Assembly (NCBI GenBank): GCA_002387725.1
Contig: DGKK01000048.1
Coordinates: 1 to 18,333, forward strand
Direction of reading: 5' to 3'
Source: Nitrospirae bacterium UBA4572
GTDB lineage: Bacteria > Nitrospirota > Leptospirillia > Leptospirillales > Leptospirillaceae
Length of the DNA: 18,333 nt
Numbering within the stretch: position 1 is the first letter of the stretch; each line of letters opens with the position of its first letter. Positions 1 to 8,612 of this stretch are shown here, piece by piece. The translations under genes and the position numbers were made by a program. Below the pieces are notes generated by a model. It searched no databases and was not told the DNA's origin. It saw only the letters and a list, made by a program, of their open reading frames with translations.

Positions 1-58
1 TTTACGGCGCTTTTCCGATAAATTGCCTGTTTTCCCTGTCCCAACCTCGCCTCTCCTG

Positions 59-67
59 TGATAAAAT
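59..67 (+). promoter_or_regulatory. Extended -10 promoter element for the leuS operon
   Basis: TGA-TAAAAT matches the extended -10 consensus (TGn-TATAAT) and lies about 40 bases upstream of the leuS start. No good -35 is present at 16-18 bases upstream, which is tolerated for extended -10 promoters. Assigned by eye only; upstream genes are outside the window, so an additional promoter further left cannot be excluded. Confidence 0.35.
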
Positions 68-106
68 CTCCCGTGCGACAACTGCCTCTCAATCCAAGGA
101 GTCCCG

Positions 107-2620
107 GTGAGCGATCCTCTTTACCCCTTTGACGACATTGAAAAGACTGTCCAGAACCGATGGAAATCCGACAAGGCCTTCTCCACAAGGGCCGACCGGA
201 CAAAGCCCAAATACTACTGCCTCGAGATGTTTCCCTACCCCTCCGGACGGATACATATGGGACATGTCCGGAACTATTCCATCGGAGATGCCATTGCCCG
301 TTACAAGCGCATGAGGGGGTACAACGTTCTCCATCCCATGGGGTGGGATGCCTTCGGTCTCCCCGCGGAAAACGCAGCCATCCTCAGGGGCATCCACCCG
401 GCCGAATGGACCGAAAGCAATATCGCCCACATGAAAGAGCAACTCCAGAGGCTCGGTCTTTCCTACGACTGGGACCGAGAGGTGGCCACCTGCTCCCCAT
501 CCTACTATCGCTGGAACCAGTGGTTCTTCCTGAAACTTCTGGAAAAGGGATTGGCCTACCGGAAGGAGGCCCTTCTCAACTGGTGCGACTCCTGCGCCAC
601 GGTGCTCGCCAATGAACAGGTGGAGGATGGCCGGTGCTGGAGATGCGGCAGTCAGGTCATTCTCCGGACCATGAACCAGTGGTTTCTTCGAATCACCGAC
701 TACGCCCGGGATCTTATGGCAGGACTTTCGTCCCTGGAGGGATGGCCCGAAAGAGTCCGGACGATGCAGGCCAACTGGATCTCCCCCTCCACAGGCGCGG
801 AAATCACCTTCGAGGTGGACCCTCTCTCTCTCGACGAACGTGCGGCACCCCTCCGTCTCAAGGTCTTTACAACGCGGGCCGACACCCTTTTTGGGGTGAC
901 CTTTGTCACCATAGCCCCCGAGCACCCCGAGATGGACCTTCTTCTCGAAGGATCTCCCCAGGAAAAGCAGGCCCGGAATTTTATCGAGGAGACCTTAAGA
1001 AAGAGGACCAAGGAGAACCGGGAGGAGCCCGAGAAGGAGGGAGTCTTTACGGGGCGGATGGTTCGCCATCCCCTGACGGGAGAAAAGATTCCCCTCTGGA
1101 TCGGGAACTTTGTCGTTGCCTCTTATGGAACCGGCGTCGTCATGGGGGTTCCGGCCCATGACCAGCGTGACTTTGAATTCGCCAGAAAATATGGACTCCC
1201 GATCAAAAAGGTCATCGCTCCGAACGGAGAGATCCAGGGGGGAGCGGACCAGGCGATGACGGAAGACGGGACCCTTTTCGCCTCCGAACGATTCGATGGA
1301 ATGGCCAGCGAGACCGCGCGCCGGGAAATCACAAAGGAGCTCGAGTCCCGAAAGCTCGGGCAGCCGCGTGAGACCTTCCGCCTCCGCGACTGGGGAATCT
1401 CCCGCCAGCGATACTGGGGCACCCCCATTCCGGTGATTCACTGTCCGCACTGCGGAATCGTCCCCGTGCCAGAAGAGGATCTCCCGGTTCTTCTTCCGAG
1501 GGACGTCCACTTTTCCGGCAAAGGTGGCTCCCCCCTGGGAGATCATCCCTCCTTCTCTTCCGTCCCCTGCCCGGCTTGCAAGGAGACAGCCCGCAGGGAG
1601 ACTGACACGATGGACACCTTCATCGATTCCTCCTGGTATTTTCTCCGCTTTGCCGGTGGGGCACCGGAGGGGGCTGCCCCATTTGTTCCCGAAGATCTTT
1701 CCTATTGGCTGCCGGTCGACCAATACATCGGGGGGGTCGAGCACGCCATCCTCCACCTCCTTTACTCCCGTTTCTTTACCCGGGTGCTTTATGACCTGGG
1801 GCTCTCCCCGGTCCAGGAGCCCTTCAGCACTCTCCTGACCCAGGGGATGGTCCTTAAGGACGGCGCCAAGATGTCGAAGTCCAAGGGCAACGTCGTGGAC
1901 CCGGACCATCTGATTGCCCAGTACGGGGCCGATACTGTCCGCCTCTTTACCCTCTTTTCGGCGCCTCCGGACAAGGACCTTTCCTGGGACGACAAGGCGG
2001 TGGAAGGAGCCTACCGATTTCTCGGACGACTCTATGGCCGGGTGAACGCCCTTCTCGAGGAATTTCCCCAGGCCAACAATGATTCTCCAGGAAAGGAGCT
2101 GACGTCCGAAGCCACGGCACTTCGGAGCAAGATCCACGAGACCATCGTGCGGGTGACCACCGACCTCGACAGCCATGCCCAGCTCAACACGGCCATTGCC
2201 GCCCTCATGGAGCTTCTCAATGCCCTGGGCAGCTACCAGGCGCTTTCCGGGGAGCCGGACGCCGTTCGGGGCCCTCTCTTGAGGGAAGGGTATCTCACCC
2301 TCCTGACACTTCTCTCCCCCTTTGCTCCGCATATCGCCCACCATCTTGGGGAAAGGCTCGGGATCGATCGGATTGATGCCTTGAACTGGCCCGTGGCCGA
2401 TCCCAAGGCCCTGGTGAAAGAGACGGTTTCCTTTGTCCTCCAGGTTAACGGGAAGCTGCGAACGACCGTCACACTGTCCCCGGGGAGCTCCCAGGACGAG
2501 GTCGAAAGGGAGGCCCGCAAGGACGAGAAAGTCCTCCGGGCGCTGGAAGGCCAAACTGTCATTAAGCGCATCTTCGTCCCGGGCAAGCTTTTGAACCTTG
2601 TGGTCCGGCCCTCTTCATGA
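107..2620 (+). CDS. leuS: Leucyl-tRNA synthetase
   Basis: Class I aminoacyl-tRNA synthetase that charges tRNA-Leu with leucine in the cytoplasm. The 837-residue protein has the HIGH-type signature HMGH at residues 50-53 and KMSKS at 588-592. A zinc-knuckle CxxC...CxxC lies at C160/C163/C177/C180. The CP1 editing domain carries TTRADT (255-260; the usual form is TTRPDT) and the GTGVVMGVPAHDQRD segment near 341-355. DTMDTFIDSSWY follows a second Cys-rich knuckle. Length is normal for bacterial LeuRS of the single-chain type. The start is GTG at 107, chosen because AAGGA ends six bases upstream and the N-terminus PLYPFDDIE fits the family. The stop codon overlaps the lptE start (ATGA), so it is first gene of a leuS-lptE-holA operon, the same order as in E. 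coli. Confidence 0.98.
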   Translation: MSDPLYPFDDIEKTVQNRWKSDKAFSTRADRTKPKYYCLEMFPYPSGRIHMGHVRNYSIGDAIARYKRMRGYNVLHPMGWDAFGLPAENAAILRGIHPAEWTESNIAHMKEQLQRLGLSYDWDREVATCSPSYYRWNQWFFLKLLEKGLAYRKEALLNWCDSCATVLANEQVEDGRCWRCGSQVILRTMNQWFLRITDYARDLMAGLSSLEGWPERVRTMQANWISPSTGAEITFEVDPLSLDERAAPLRLKVFTTRADTLFGVTFVTIAPEHPEMDLLLEGSPQEKQARNFIEETLRKRTKENREEPEKEGVFTGRMVRHPLTGEKIPLWIGNFVVASYGTGVVMGVPAHDQRDFEFARKYGLPIKKVIAPNGEIQGGADQAMTEDGTLFASERFDGMASETARREITKELESRKLGQPRETFRLRDWGISRQRYWGTPIPVIHCPHCGIVPVPEEDLPVLLPRDVHFSGKGGSPLGDHPSFSSVPCPACKETARRETDTMDTFIDSSWYFLRFAGGAPEGAAPFVPEDLSYWLPVDQYIGGVEHAILHLLYSRFFTRVLYDLGLSPVQEPFSTLLTQGMVLKDGAKMSKSKGNVVDPDHLIAQYGADTVRLFTLFSAPPDKDLSWDDKAVEGAYRFLGRLYGRVNALLEEFPQANNDSPGKELTSEATALRSKIHETIVRVTTDLDSHAQLNTAIAALMELLNALGSYQALSGEPDAVRGPLLREGYLTLLTLLSPFAPHIAHHLGERLGIDRIDALNWPVADPKALVKETVSFVLQVNGKLRTTVTLSPGSSQDEVEREARKDEKVLRALEGQTVIKRIFVPGKLLNLVVRPSS

Positions 2621-3279
2621 AGCGCAATCTTCCACTTTTCCTTTCCCTGATGCTTCTGGGGCTTTCAGGGTGCGGGTACCACTTCTTTAACCTCGACCGG
2701 CTCTCCAAGGTTCCCGCCGCTCGGCAGATGAGCTTCGGAAAGACGGTTCGAATCGCCGTCAAGACATTTCACAACAACACTCTCTTTCCCCTTGTGGAGA
2801 CGACCGTCACCCAGTCCATCAAGGACACCCTCCTTCGCACCTCGGGAGTGATTCTCGTCAACGACCCCAAACACGCCGACATCATCATCTGGGGGAAGGT
2901 CGTGGCCGTGGCCCAGATGCCGCTCGCCCTCTCCAGCGTCAACGGAATCCAGGAATACCAGATGGAAATCATTCTCGATGCCCATGCCACCGGATACAAC
3001 GGGACGGAGCTCTGGCATGGAGGATCGATCATCGGAACCGCCATTCAATACATGAGCCTGAACCTCTCCCTGCTCCAGACCACGCAGCAATATGCCATCA
3101 ATACGGCCGCCATGAACGCCTCCGTCCGCCTCGTCAACTTCATGGCCCATTCGATCAGCTCCACCGCCTTCAACCCTCTCTCCTTGCAGAATCAGGTCGG
3201 CGCCTCTCCCATGACACCGGGAACAGTCCTGCCCAACGGCTCGGCCGTCCCTGGCCCCGCTCCGGGAGGTGCCCCCTGA
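2617..3279 (+). CDS. lptE: LPS-assembly lipoprotein LptE
   Basis: Outer-membrane lipoprotein that plugs and assembles the LptD barrel for lipopolysaccharide export. The 220-residue product starts with a basic, hydrophobic signal peptide and a lipobox L16-S17-G18-C19, so Cys19 should be lipidated after signal peptidase II cleavage. GCGYHF directly at the mature N-terminus is the family hallmark. The middle has the alternating strand pattern of LptE (VRIAVKTFHNNT...VETTVTQSI). The last 35 or so residues are Pro/Gly/Ala-rich and look disordered. ATG at 2617 overlaps the leuS stop by four bases, and holA follows with essentially no gap. The leuS-lptE-holA order is conserved in Proteobacteria and strongly supports the call, since sequence similarity in this family is low. 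Confidence 0.9.
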   Translation: MKRNLPLFLSLMLLGLSGCGYHFFNLDRLSKVPAARQMSFGKTVRIAVKTFHNNTLFPLVETTVTQSIKDTLLRTSGVILVNDPKHADIIIWGKVVAVAQMPLALSSVNGIQEYQMEIILDAHATGYNGTELWHGGSIIGTAIQYMSLNLSLLQTTQQYAINTAAMNASVRLVNFMAHSISSTAFNPLSLQNQVGASPMTPGTVLPNGSAVPGPAPGGAP

Positions 3280-4304
3280 TTCATCCCTGCCTTGAGTTCC
3301 TGAAGGCCAAGACCCTTCCTGCCACGGTTCTTGGCGTCTCCTTGGGGGACCCGCTCCTTTCTCTTTGGGTTCGGCAGCACCTTCTGGATCTTTTGGGTAT
3401 AGCCCCGGAAGAGGCGGGAGCCTCCATCGAGTCCATCGGTGGCGATGACGCCCCCCAATACCGCCTCCTTGGCCGCATCAGGGAGCGACCTCTCTTCGGA
3501 GGGAAACGAATCCTCTGGATCTCCAAGGCTGAACGCGCGGAGGAGCTCGACCCGAAAGCCCTCCTTGAAAAAAACCGCCACAGCTCGACAGTCGTTGTCC
3601 TCGAAACCCCCGAGAAAACTCTTTTGTCCTGGTCGAAGGCCATTCCCGCCTACTCCCTGGCCTTGCCTTCCAAGCCGGCCGACCGTGAAGCCTGGCTTCA
3701 CTTTCTTGCGGAACGCCACGCACTGAGGCTCGCCAAGGACGCCATCGCGCCCCTTTTGACGACCTTCGAGGGATCCCCGGGCCCAGTGGACCAGCTTTTT
3801 TCTGAGCTCAAGAAAGAAGGAGTGGGACCGACGATCAGCGCGGTGCTTCTTCAGAAGCACGGAGTTGAAAGCCATTACAAGACGGTCTTTGAGCTTCTTC
3901 GGGGACTCGAGGGAAATGACAAGAGGTTTTTTGCCGAATGGCGGAGATTCCTTGACAACGGCCAGTCTCCCTTCGGACTGATCTCTCTTTTACATCGTCA
4001 ATGGAAACTCTATCGGATCGCCCAGGGGACCTTGGCGCAGGGAAGGGGAGAGAAGGAAGCGGCAAGAATGCTGGCCTCGATCGCGGGAGTCCAGCCCTTT
4101 GTCGCAGATTCTGCCGTCAGGTCCGCACGCCGGCTTCCCCCAAATGGAGTCTCGCAGGGGATCGATGCTCTGGCAGAGGCGGACCGTCTTCTGAAATCCG
4201 GGGTTGCCCCAGATTTGGTGATGGATCGGCTCTCCGCGTCGTTATTTATTCTTTTCGGTGGAAATGCGACAGGGAAATCTGGCGATGGAGGAAGAAAAGC
4301 TTAG
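3276..4304 (+). CDS. holA: DNA polymerase III delta subunit
   Basis: Clamp-loader delta subunit, which opens the beta sliding clamp. It is an AAA+-fold protein without ATPase motifs. The LGDPLLSLWVRQHL segment corresponds to the family's N-terminal 'GDDPLLV' region, and the rest is the helical, charged composition expected. A TTG at 3342 would start inside that N-terminal strand and delete conserved residues. Upstream codons in frame (L-E-F-L-K-A-K-T-L-P-A-T-V-L-G-V) extend the fold back to the lptE stop. I therefore place the start at the CTG at 3276 (or ATT at 3279), behind GGGAGG at 3264-3269. This gives about 342 residues, the normal family length. Rare start codons of this kind are uncertain. 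The context after lptE is classical. Confidence 0.88.
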   Translation: MIHPCLEFLKAKTLPATVLGVSLGDPLLSLWVRQHLLDLLGIAPEEAGASIESIGGDDAPQYRLLGRIRERPLFGGKRILWISKAERAEELDPKALLEKNRHSSTVVVLETPEKTLLSWSKAIPAYSLALPSKPADREAWLHFLAERHALRLAKDAIAPLLTTFEGSPGPVDQLFSELKKEGVGPTISAVLLQKHGVESHYKTVFELLRGLEGNDKRFFAEWRRFLDNGQSPFGLISLLHRQWKLYRIAQGTLAQGRGEKEAARMLASIAGVQPFVADSAVRSARRLPPNGVSQGIDALAEADRLLKSGVAPDLVMDRLSASLFILFGGNATGKSGDGGRKA

Positions 4305-4322
4305 AACAATCCGCTCTCAGTC

Positions 4323-4361
4323 CTCGCGTGACTGGCCTGGTCCTCGGACCAGCCTCGCGAG
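4323..4361. terminator. Hairpin between convergent holA and rpsT
   Basis: Nested inverted repeats lie between two facing stop codons: outer CTCGCG (4323-4328) with CGCGAG (4356-4361), inner CTGGTC (4337-4342) with GACCAG (4347-4352) around a CTCG tetraloop. The position suits a bidirectional terminator. Neither strand has a run of T after the stem, so intrinsic termination is not assured; it could instead be a 3'-end-protecting structure. Confidence 0.42.
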
Positions 4362-4371
4362 AAAAAGAGGG

Positions 4372-4644
4372 CTATTTGGCGGAAACCGCTCCATTGACCT
4401 TGAGGGTCAGCCGGGAAATCTTCCGGGAGGCGGTATTGCGATGGAGGATCCCACGATTGACGGCATGGTCGATAAAGGGGACGACCCGCATGAGAGCCTC
4501 TTTTGCCTCGTCGGTCTTTCCCGCGGTAATGGCTTCTTCAACCTTGCGGGCAAGAGTGCGCATGGTGGTAATGGCCTGACGGTTGCGGTCCCGACGCTTG
4601 GCATTTCTTCGGATATCTTTTTTTGTCGACTCGTGATTCGCCAA
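4372..4644 (-). CDS. rpsT: 30S ribosomal protein S20
   Basis: Primary 16S rRNA-binding protein of the small subunit. The 90-residue, very basic protein begins ANHESTKKDIRRNAKRRDRNR, with the typical S20 NxSAxKR-like N-terminus, and ends in the conserved TASRKISRLTLKVN helix. Length is typical (about 85-90). The start is TTG at 4644, read behind a strong AGGGAGG four bases upstream; no ATG is available near the conserved N-terminus. E. coli rpsT also uses a UUG start that takes part in S20 autoregulation, so a similar control is plausible here but not shown. It is transcribed from its own promoter at 4790-4818 with a leader of about 140 bases, and converges on holA. Confidence 0.96.
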   Translation of the reverse strand: MANHESTKKDIRRNAKRRDRNRQAITTMRTLARKVEEAITAGKTDEAKEALMRVVPFIDHAVNRGILHRNTASRKISRLTLKVNGAVSAK

Positions 4645-4647
4645 CGT

Positions 4648-4655
4648 TCCTCCCT
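4648..4655 (-). promoter_or_regulatory. Ribosome binding site fixing the TTG start of rpsT
   Basis: AGGGAGGA on the minus strand, four bases before TTG at 4644. It is the only good Shine-Dalgarno in the leader and decides the non-ATG start of S20. Confidence 0.7.
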
Positions 4656-4789
4656 ATTAACAGCCTATTGACATAACTAGGAACAGGGCCCGGGAGATTC
4701 TCTCCTGGAACGCCGTCCCTGACCGCACTGGACAGAACCGGGGCAACCCGTCTTCCATCTTGCGGCCTTCAAGAGTTTACGAATTAAGA

Positions 4790-4818
4790 AATATAGAGAA
4801 TTTCCCCTTTTTTGTCAA
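4790..4818 (-). promoter_or_regulatory. Near-consensus sigma-70 promoter of rpsT
   Basis: On the minus strand TTGACA (4818-4813) is followed by a 17-base spacer and TATATT (4795-4790). This matches the -35 consensus fully and the -10 in five of six positions. Predicted transcription start is near 4783, giving a leader of about 139 bases before rpsT. The -35 overlaps the TGA stop codon of the MFS gene (4815-4817), so rpsT has an independent strong promoter directly at the end of the upstream gene. Confidence 0.75.
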
Positions 4819-6041
4819 CCCTCCCTGTGCACTCGTTCGGAGCGGGAGCTCAAGAGAATGCCCAGAGAAAGAATCAATCCACAGAAGGCAATCCCTGCAA
4901 AGACCATGAGTGTTCTGTCAACGCCGATCCGGTCAAAAAGCATTCCGGAGATGACCTGAGAGGCCGACCCTCCCAAGGCCGAAATCGCCCCGGTCAGACC
5001 CGAAGCGAAGTTGAAACGTCCGCTCCCTCTTACCATTTCGGCCACCGCCACAGGAAGCATCACCGAGAGAAGCCCCATCAGCGCACCATCAAGAATTTGG
5101 CCGAAAAGGATACCAAAGGCTCCTCCGGAGCCCGAAAGGACAACCCCTCGAAGAGACAAGATGGCAAAGGGAAGCAAGAAGAACGCTCCTCCCACCCCGA
5201 ACCCCGCACGAAAGGAGGACGACCAGAGAGAAAAGGGAATCATCACCAGTTGGGTCGCGGCGACAAGAAGCCCGATCCGGGAGGGATCCGACAGTGTGGG
5301 AAGCATCCCCTGGAGCTTGAGTCCGGCCAAGGGCAGCATGGCGGTGTTGGCCGTAAAGAAAACCAAGACCATCAGAAGAAAGAAGATAAAGGGAAGTGTC
5401 AGGATCTTCCTTGGCGCTAGTTCGGACTGTCGCTCCTCGGCTTCCCTGGCCCGCACCGGATCAATGGCCTTTCCCGGGACCCCAAAAAGAAGAAGCGCGG
5501 CCGCCAGAGAAGATCCCGCATAAAAGAGATAGACCTCGCTCATCGATCCGTGGAGACCGATGATGGCCACCGACAGTGCCCCGAAAACGGACCCGCCGTG
5601 CCCCATGCCCTGGGCCCAGGACATGGCTCGGGGAAAGCCCTCCCGACCTGTCAGACCCATCGCGACAGCCCCCAGGACCGGCATGAACCCTCCCTGGGCG
5701 ATCCCGAGAAGAATCTGGGCCTCAATGGCTCCATCTGCGGTGGGAGAGTCCGACATCAGGAGCACTCCTCCGGCAAAGCAAAGCGCCAAAAAAAAGAACA
5801 GCTCTCTCTTTTGGGGGAGACTGTCCGCCAGGATCCCCGCAATCGGCTGGAAGAGAAGGGCAACAAAGCCCCCCAAGGCCAAGAGTTCGCCGACCTCCAC
5901 CGACGGCCAGTGCCGAAGACCGATCAGGTCGACACTCAAAAGAGGCATAATCCCTGTCTGTACGTCCCCCACCAGAAAATTGGCCCAAAGGTAGGGAGCA
6001 CGGCCCGGAAAGCTGGGAGGACGAAGGGTTGGCCGGCTCAC
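4815..6041 (-). CDS. Major facilitator superfamily permease
   Basis: Integral inner-membrane secondary transporter with unknown substrate. The 408-residue protein shows about 12 hydrophobic segments, and the charged loop near the middle (KAIDPVRAREAEERQ) separates the two six-helix halves. Motif A-like GILADSLPQKR sits in the loop after the second helix, and GDVQTGIMPLLSVDL marks the first helix. An open frame extends upstream to 6179, but that part overlaps the previous gene and is not hydrophobic. I chose GTG at 6041 because it overlaps the TGA of the glucoamylase gene (GTGA) and puts the first helix about 15 residues in. Translational coupling to a GH15 enzyme hints at export or import of a sugar or glucan product, which is inference; some relatives are drug or metabolite exporters. 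Confidence 0.85.
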   Translation of the reverse strand: MSRPTLRPPSFPGRAPYLWANFLVGDVQTGIMPLLSVDLIGLRHWPSVEVGELLALGGFVALLFQPIAGILADSLPQKRELFFFLALCFAGGVLLMSDSPTADGAIEAQILLGIAQGGFMPVLGAVAMGLTGREGFPRAMSWAQGMGHGGSVFGALSVAIIGLHGSMSEVYLFYAGSSLAAALLLFGVPGKAIDPVRAREAEERQSELAPRKILTLPFIFFLLMVLVFFTANTAMLPLAGLKLQGMLPTLSDPSRIGLLVAATQLVMIPFSLWSSSFRAGFGVGGAFFLLPFAILSLRGVVLSGSGGAFGILFGQILDGALMGLLSVMLPVAVAEMVRGSGRFNFASGLTGAISALGGSASQVISGMLFDRIGVDRTLMVFAGIAFCGLILSLGILLSSRSERVHREG

Positions 6042-8455
6042 GCTCCCGCCACTCCGACGGAAAAATCGCGCCCTTCCCAGCGCTGCGACTCCGTCCAGAA
6101 GAAGGTAAAGAGAACGGCCCCGACTCCCGAAAAGGGGACAGGAATATCGAGGAAGGCACACCCGATCCGGGAAAGCCATCTTCCTTCCCCTTCCTCAATG
6201 GTCTTCCAGCCATCGAGGGTATAGCGAAGACGGAAGGGAGCCAGGGCGAGGATCCGGAGGATCTGCCCCGGCCGAACACTCCGGACCTGTCGGTTGAACT
6301 TCCAGATTTCAAGATTTTTACGGGAGCCTCCCCCCTGATATCGTTCGGCGACAGGCTCCACCCGATCGAAGACCCGCCCCTCGTGAGCCGACCTGAGAAG
6401 GCGGATGTATTCGGCATGGGCCCAGACCAATGGGTTGGCCGCCCCTGTCGCCCGCCCTATCCGGCAATCGGAACGGGCAAGATCCGGCTCGTCCCAGACC
6501 TGTTCCGGAATCAGTCCGCCGGAGGTGGCAAATCCCTCCATCGCCCGGAGGTAGGGGACAGGGTCCCGGCCCATCGCCAGCTCGTAGTGGCCCCTTTCGC
6601 CGGTCAAAAGAGGCCAGCCACGCCCCTGGCCCCATCCTTCAAAGGGACCTCCATCGGGCCTCTGGCCGTATCCGTCGTGGTTGTAGCGCCGGAAGCAGGG
6701 CCCCATGGGCGTCTCGAACCGAAGAATCTTGTCGCACACTCTGACCGAATCGACCACGAGAGGATCATCGGCCTTCCGTACACCGTACCTGACTAGCTCA
6801 AGGAAGCCTCCATCGACAATGTCCCTTGCCGGAAAGCGGTAGGGCGTGCCGGGCGGTCGATTGGCAATATCGAGCCACAGTCGATCCACATCCTCCTCGG
6901 GGGAAGGATCTCCGGCCTCGGTGGGAAGGATCCTGACATAGTGGCGAGAGATCCCGGGCACCAGAGTACCGGATCGAGTTGTGGTCCAGTCGTCCACATG
7001 GCTTTCGAGGAAGTCAGCGTAGTCGAGAAAGAACGATCCCTCCTCCGACTCTCCGTTCTTTCCGGCCCAAAGCCCTGCGACAACCAGCGCGGCAATCATC
7101 ACAGCCAGCGTCGAGGGGGAGTACCCCCTGGCCTCTTCCCAGCGATCCTGCTGCGTCGAGGGACCATGCCGCACAAGGTAGGCCGCCCCCTGGCGAACCA
7201 TCGGCCAGGGATCGAAGGCCTTCAGACCATTTTCCTGGAAGAGGCGCCATGCCAGAATGATGGGGTGGGCCACTCCGTCAAGTTGAATTCCTGTCCAATA
7301 GGGAGCCCCGTCGACCCAGAAATTTTGGTGGAATCCTCCATCGGGAAGCTGGCTGGCAGCAAGATAGACCAGAGCCCGATAAGGGCTCTCCGAATCGCCG
7401 AGGGCCAGAAGGCCCGTGGCGCTGTGGCAGAGGTCACGGGTCCAGACCAGATGATATCCGCCGAGTCCGGCCCGATCATCGTGAACCTCTCCCCAGGGAA
7501 TGCTCTGAGAGGCAATGATCGCGCCCGGATATAGTTTGTCCTCATGGCAACGGATAATATTGTGGCTGATCCGATAGAGCCGCCCCCCGTCTCCCGCATG
7601 GGCTTCCAGGGGCAAAATCTTCTCCGTCGCCCTCCGCCATTGCTCCTGAAAGCGGCCCTTCTGCTCAAGATAGACAATCCCCAGAGACTGAAACAGGGTC
7701 GTTATCGCCCCATGCTCTCCCGTGCCGAAGGAGAGGGCCACCGTGAACTCCTGGGAGCCGTCGACCTCAAGCTCCCCTGCCCCCGCGACATTTCCGTCGA
7801 GAGCTTGAGAAAAAGACCATTGAAGGGTCCGGTGCCTCAGAAGATCTGTCAGGGGGTCGCTGGCCCCCACATAGCCGCAGGAGAGCCGACGGAAGGGGAT
7901 GGTCGCGCCAAGGGCCATCCAGATCCCGTTCTTCCAGCCCTCGAGACCGGTCTTTCCTGAACGGGAAAAGACACGAAGGTTGTTGGACAGTCCTCCCACA
8001 TCGAGATGGGGTTCAACAAAAACGAAGAGGCGCAGGCGGGAGAGCAAGTCCGGGTCGCCCTCGAGACGGACCCGAATGAGGAGCGTCGGAAGATGAGGGT
8101 CCCCCATGACCTCCTTGACCAATCGATAGCGTCCCTCCGGATCGAAGGAGACGATCGTGTATCCGGGGGCCTCCCCTTCATCGAAAAAGGAGAGGGAGTG
8201 GTGAAGATCGCGACGCTCTTCGTGCACGAACGCCCCATCCGTCACGAGAAACTGGAGATCCCGTATCTGAGGACGGTCCACCGTGGGATAATACACCTCG
8301 TTGACAATTCCGTGGGAGAGCGTATACCACAGGGTAGAGGCCGTATTGTAGGCGGTCCCGATCCCGTCCTTCCGGCTCGAGGTCCATCGCGGAGGAGCTC
8401 CCGGAAATCCATGGGCCATCCCTCCGTTAGTGCCGCTTGCAAACGCTCTCTCCAT
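6038..8455 (-). CDS. Glycoside hydrolase family 15 glucoamylase-type enzyme
   Basis: Predicted inverting exo-acting alpha-glucosidase (glucan 1,4-alpha-glucosidase or glucodextranase type) releasing glucose from alpha-glucans. The protein has 805 residues from the chosen start. The N-terminal beta-sandwich region (PGAPPRW...GTAYNT...SHGIVNEVYYP, about 20-60) is typical of bacterial GH15 enzymes. It is followed by the (alpha/alpha)6 barrel with HLVWTRDLCHSATGLLALGD (about 335-354), RWEE (438-441, containing the expected general acid Glu) and PEQVWDE (about 650-656, containing the expected base Glu651). No secretion signal is evident at the N-terminus, so a cytoplasmic role on glycogen-like polymer is likely. 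ATG at 8455 has GGGAGG five bases upstream and is preferred over TTG at 8506. Its stop overlaps the MFS start. A trehalase role is less likely given its length. Confidence 0.9.
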   Translation of the reverse strand: MERAFASGTNGGMAHGFPGAPPRWTSSRKDGIGTAYNTASTLWYTLSHGIVNEVYYPTVDRPQIRDLQFLVTDGAFVHEERRDLHHSLSFFDEGEAPGYTIVSFDPEGRYRLVKEVMGDPHLPTLLIRVRLEGDPDLLSRLRLFVFVEPHLDVGGLSNNLRVFSRSGKTGLEGWKNGIWMALGATIPFRRLSCGYVGASDPLTDLLRHRTLQWSFSQALDGNVAGAGELEVDGSQEFTVALSFGTGEHGAITTLFQSLGIVYLEQKGRFQEQWRRATEKILPLEAHAGDGGRLYRISHNIIRCHEDKLYPGAIIASQSIPWGEVHDDRAGLGGYHLVWTRDLCHSATGLLALGDSESPYRALVYLAASQLPDGGFHQNFWVDGAPYWTGIQLDGVAHPIILAWRLFQENGLKAFDPWPMVRQGAAYLVRHGPSTQQDRWEEARGYSPSTLAVMIAALVVAGLWAGKNGESEEGSFFLDYADFLESHVDDWTTTRSGTLVPGISRHYVRILPTEAGDPSPEEDVDRLWLDIANRPPGTPYRFPARDIVDGGFLELVRYGVRKADDPLVVDSVRVCDKILRFETPMGPCFRRYNHDGYGQRPDGGPFEGWGQGRGWPLLTGERGHYELAMGRDPVPYLRAMEGFATSGGLIPEQVWDEPDLARSDCRIGRATGAANPLVWAHAEYIRLLRSAHEGRVFDRVEPVAERYQGGGSRKNLEIWKFNRQVRSVRPGQILRILALAPFRLRYTLDGWKTIEEGEGRWLSRIGCAFLDIPVPFSGVGAVLFTFFWTESQRWEGRDFSVGVAGA

Positions 8456-8460
8456 GCGTA

Positions 8461-8466
8461 CCTCCC
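8461..8466 (-). promoter_or_regulatory. Ribosome binding site deciding the GH15 start
   Basis: GGGAGG on the minus strand, five bases before ATG at 8455. The alternative TTG start 51 bases upstream has only a GGGAG placed two to three bases away, so the internal ATG is preferred. Confidence 0.65.
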
Positions 8467-8612
8467 GACTCTTCTTTGGCAAACCCCTCGACCCTGCCCT
8501 GTTCAAATCTCCCTGTGGATGTTAGGATACTTCCGTTTCGAGCACGGGTTCGACAACAATCATTTTTTCCTCCCGATGCATCCGACCCACCTCCCCTGGG
8601 AGACCGTATGGA

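Noticed and set aside
995..2554. 519-codon open frame antisense to leuS
   Set aside because: Complements a clear leuS reading frame in GC-rich DNA; translation has no recognisable family pattern and no ribosome site.
6042..6179. N-terminal extension of the MFS permease
   Set aside because: Lies inside the GH15 gene in another frame, is Arg-rich and not membrane-like; the GTGA overlap gives a better start.
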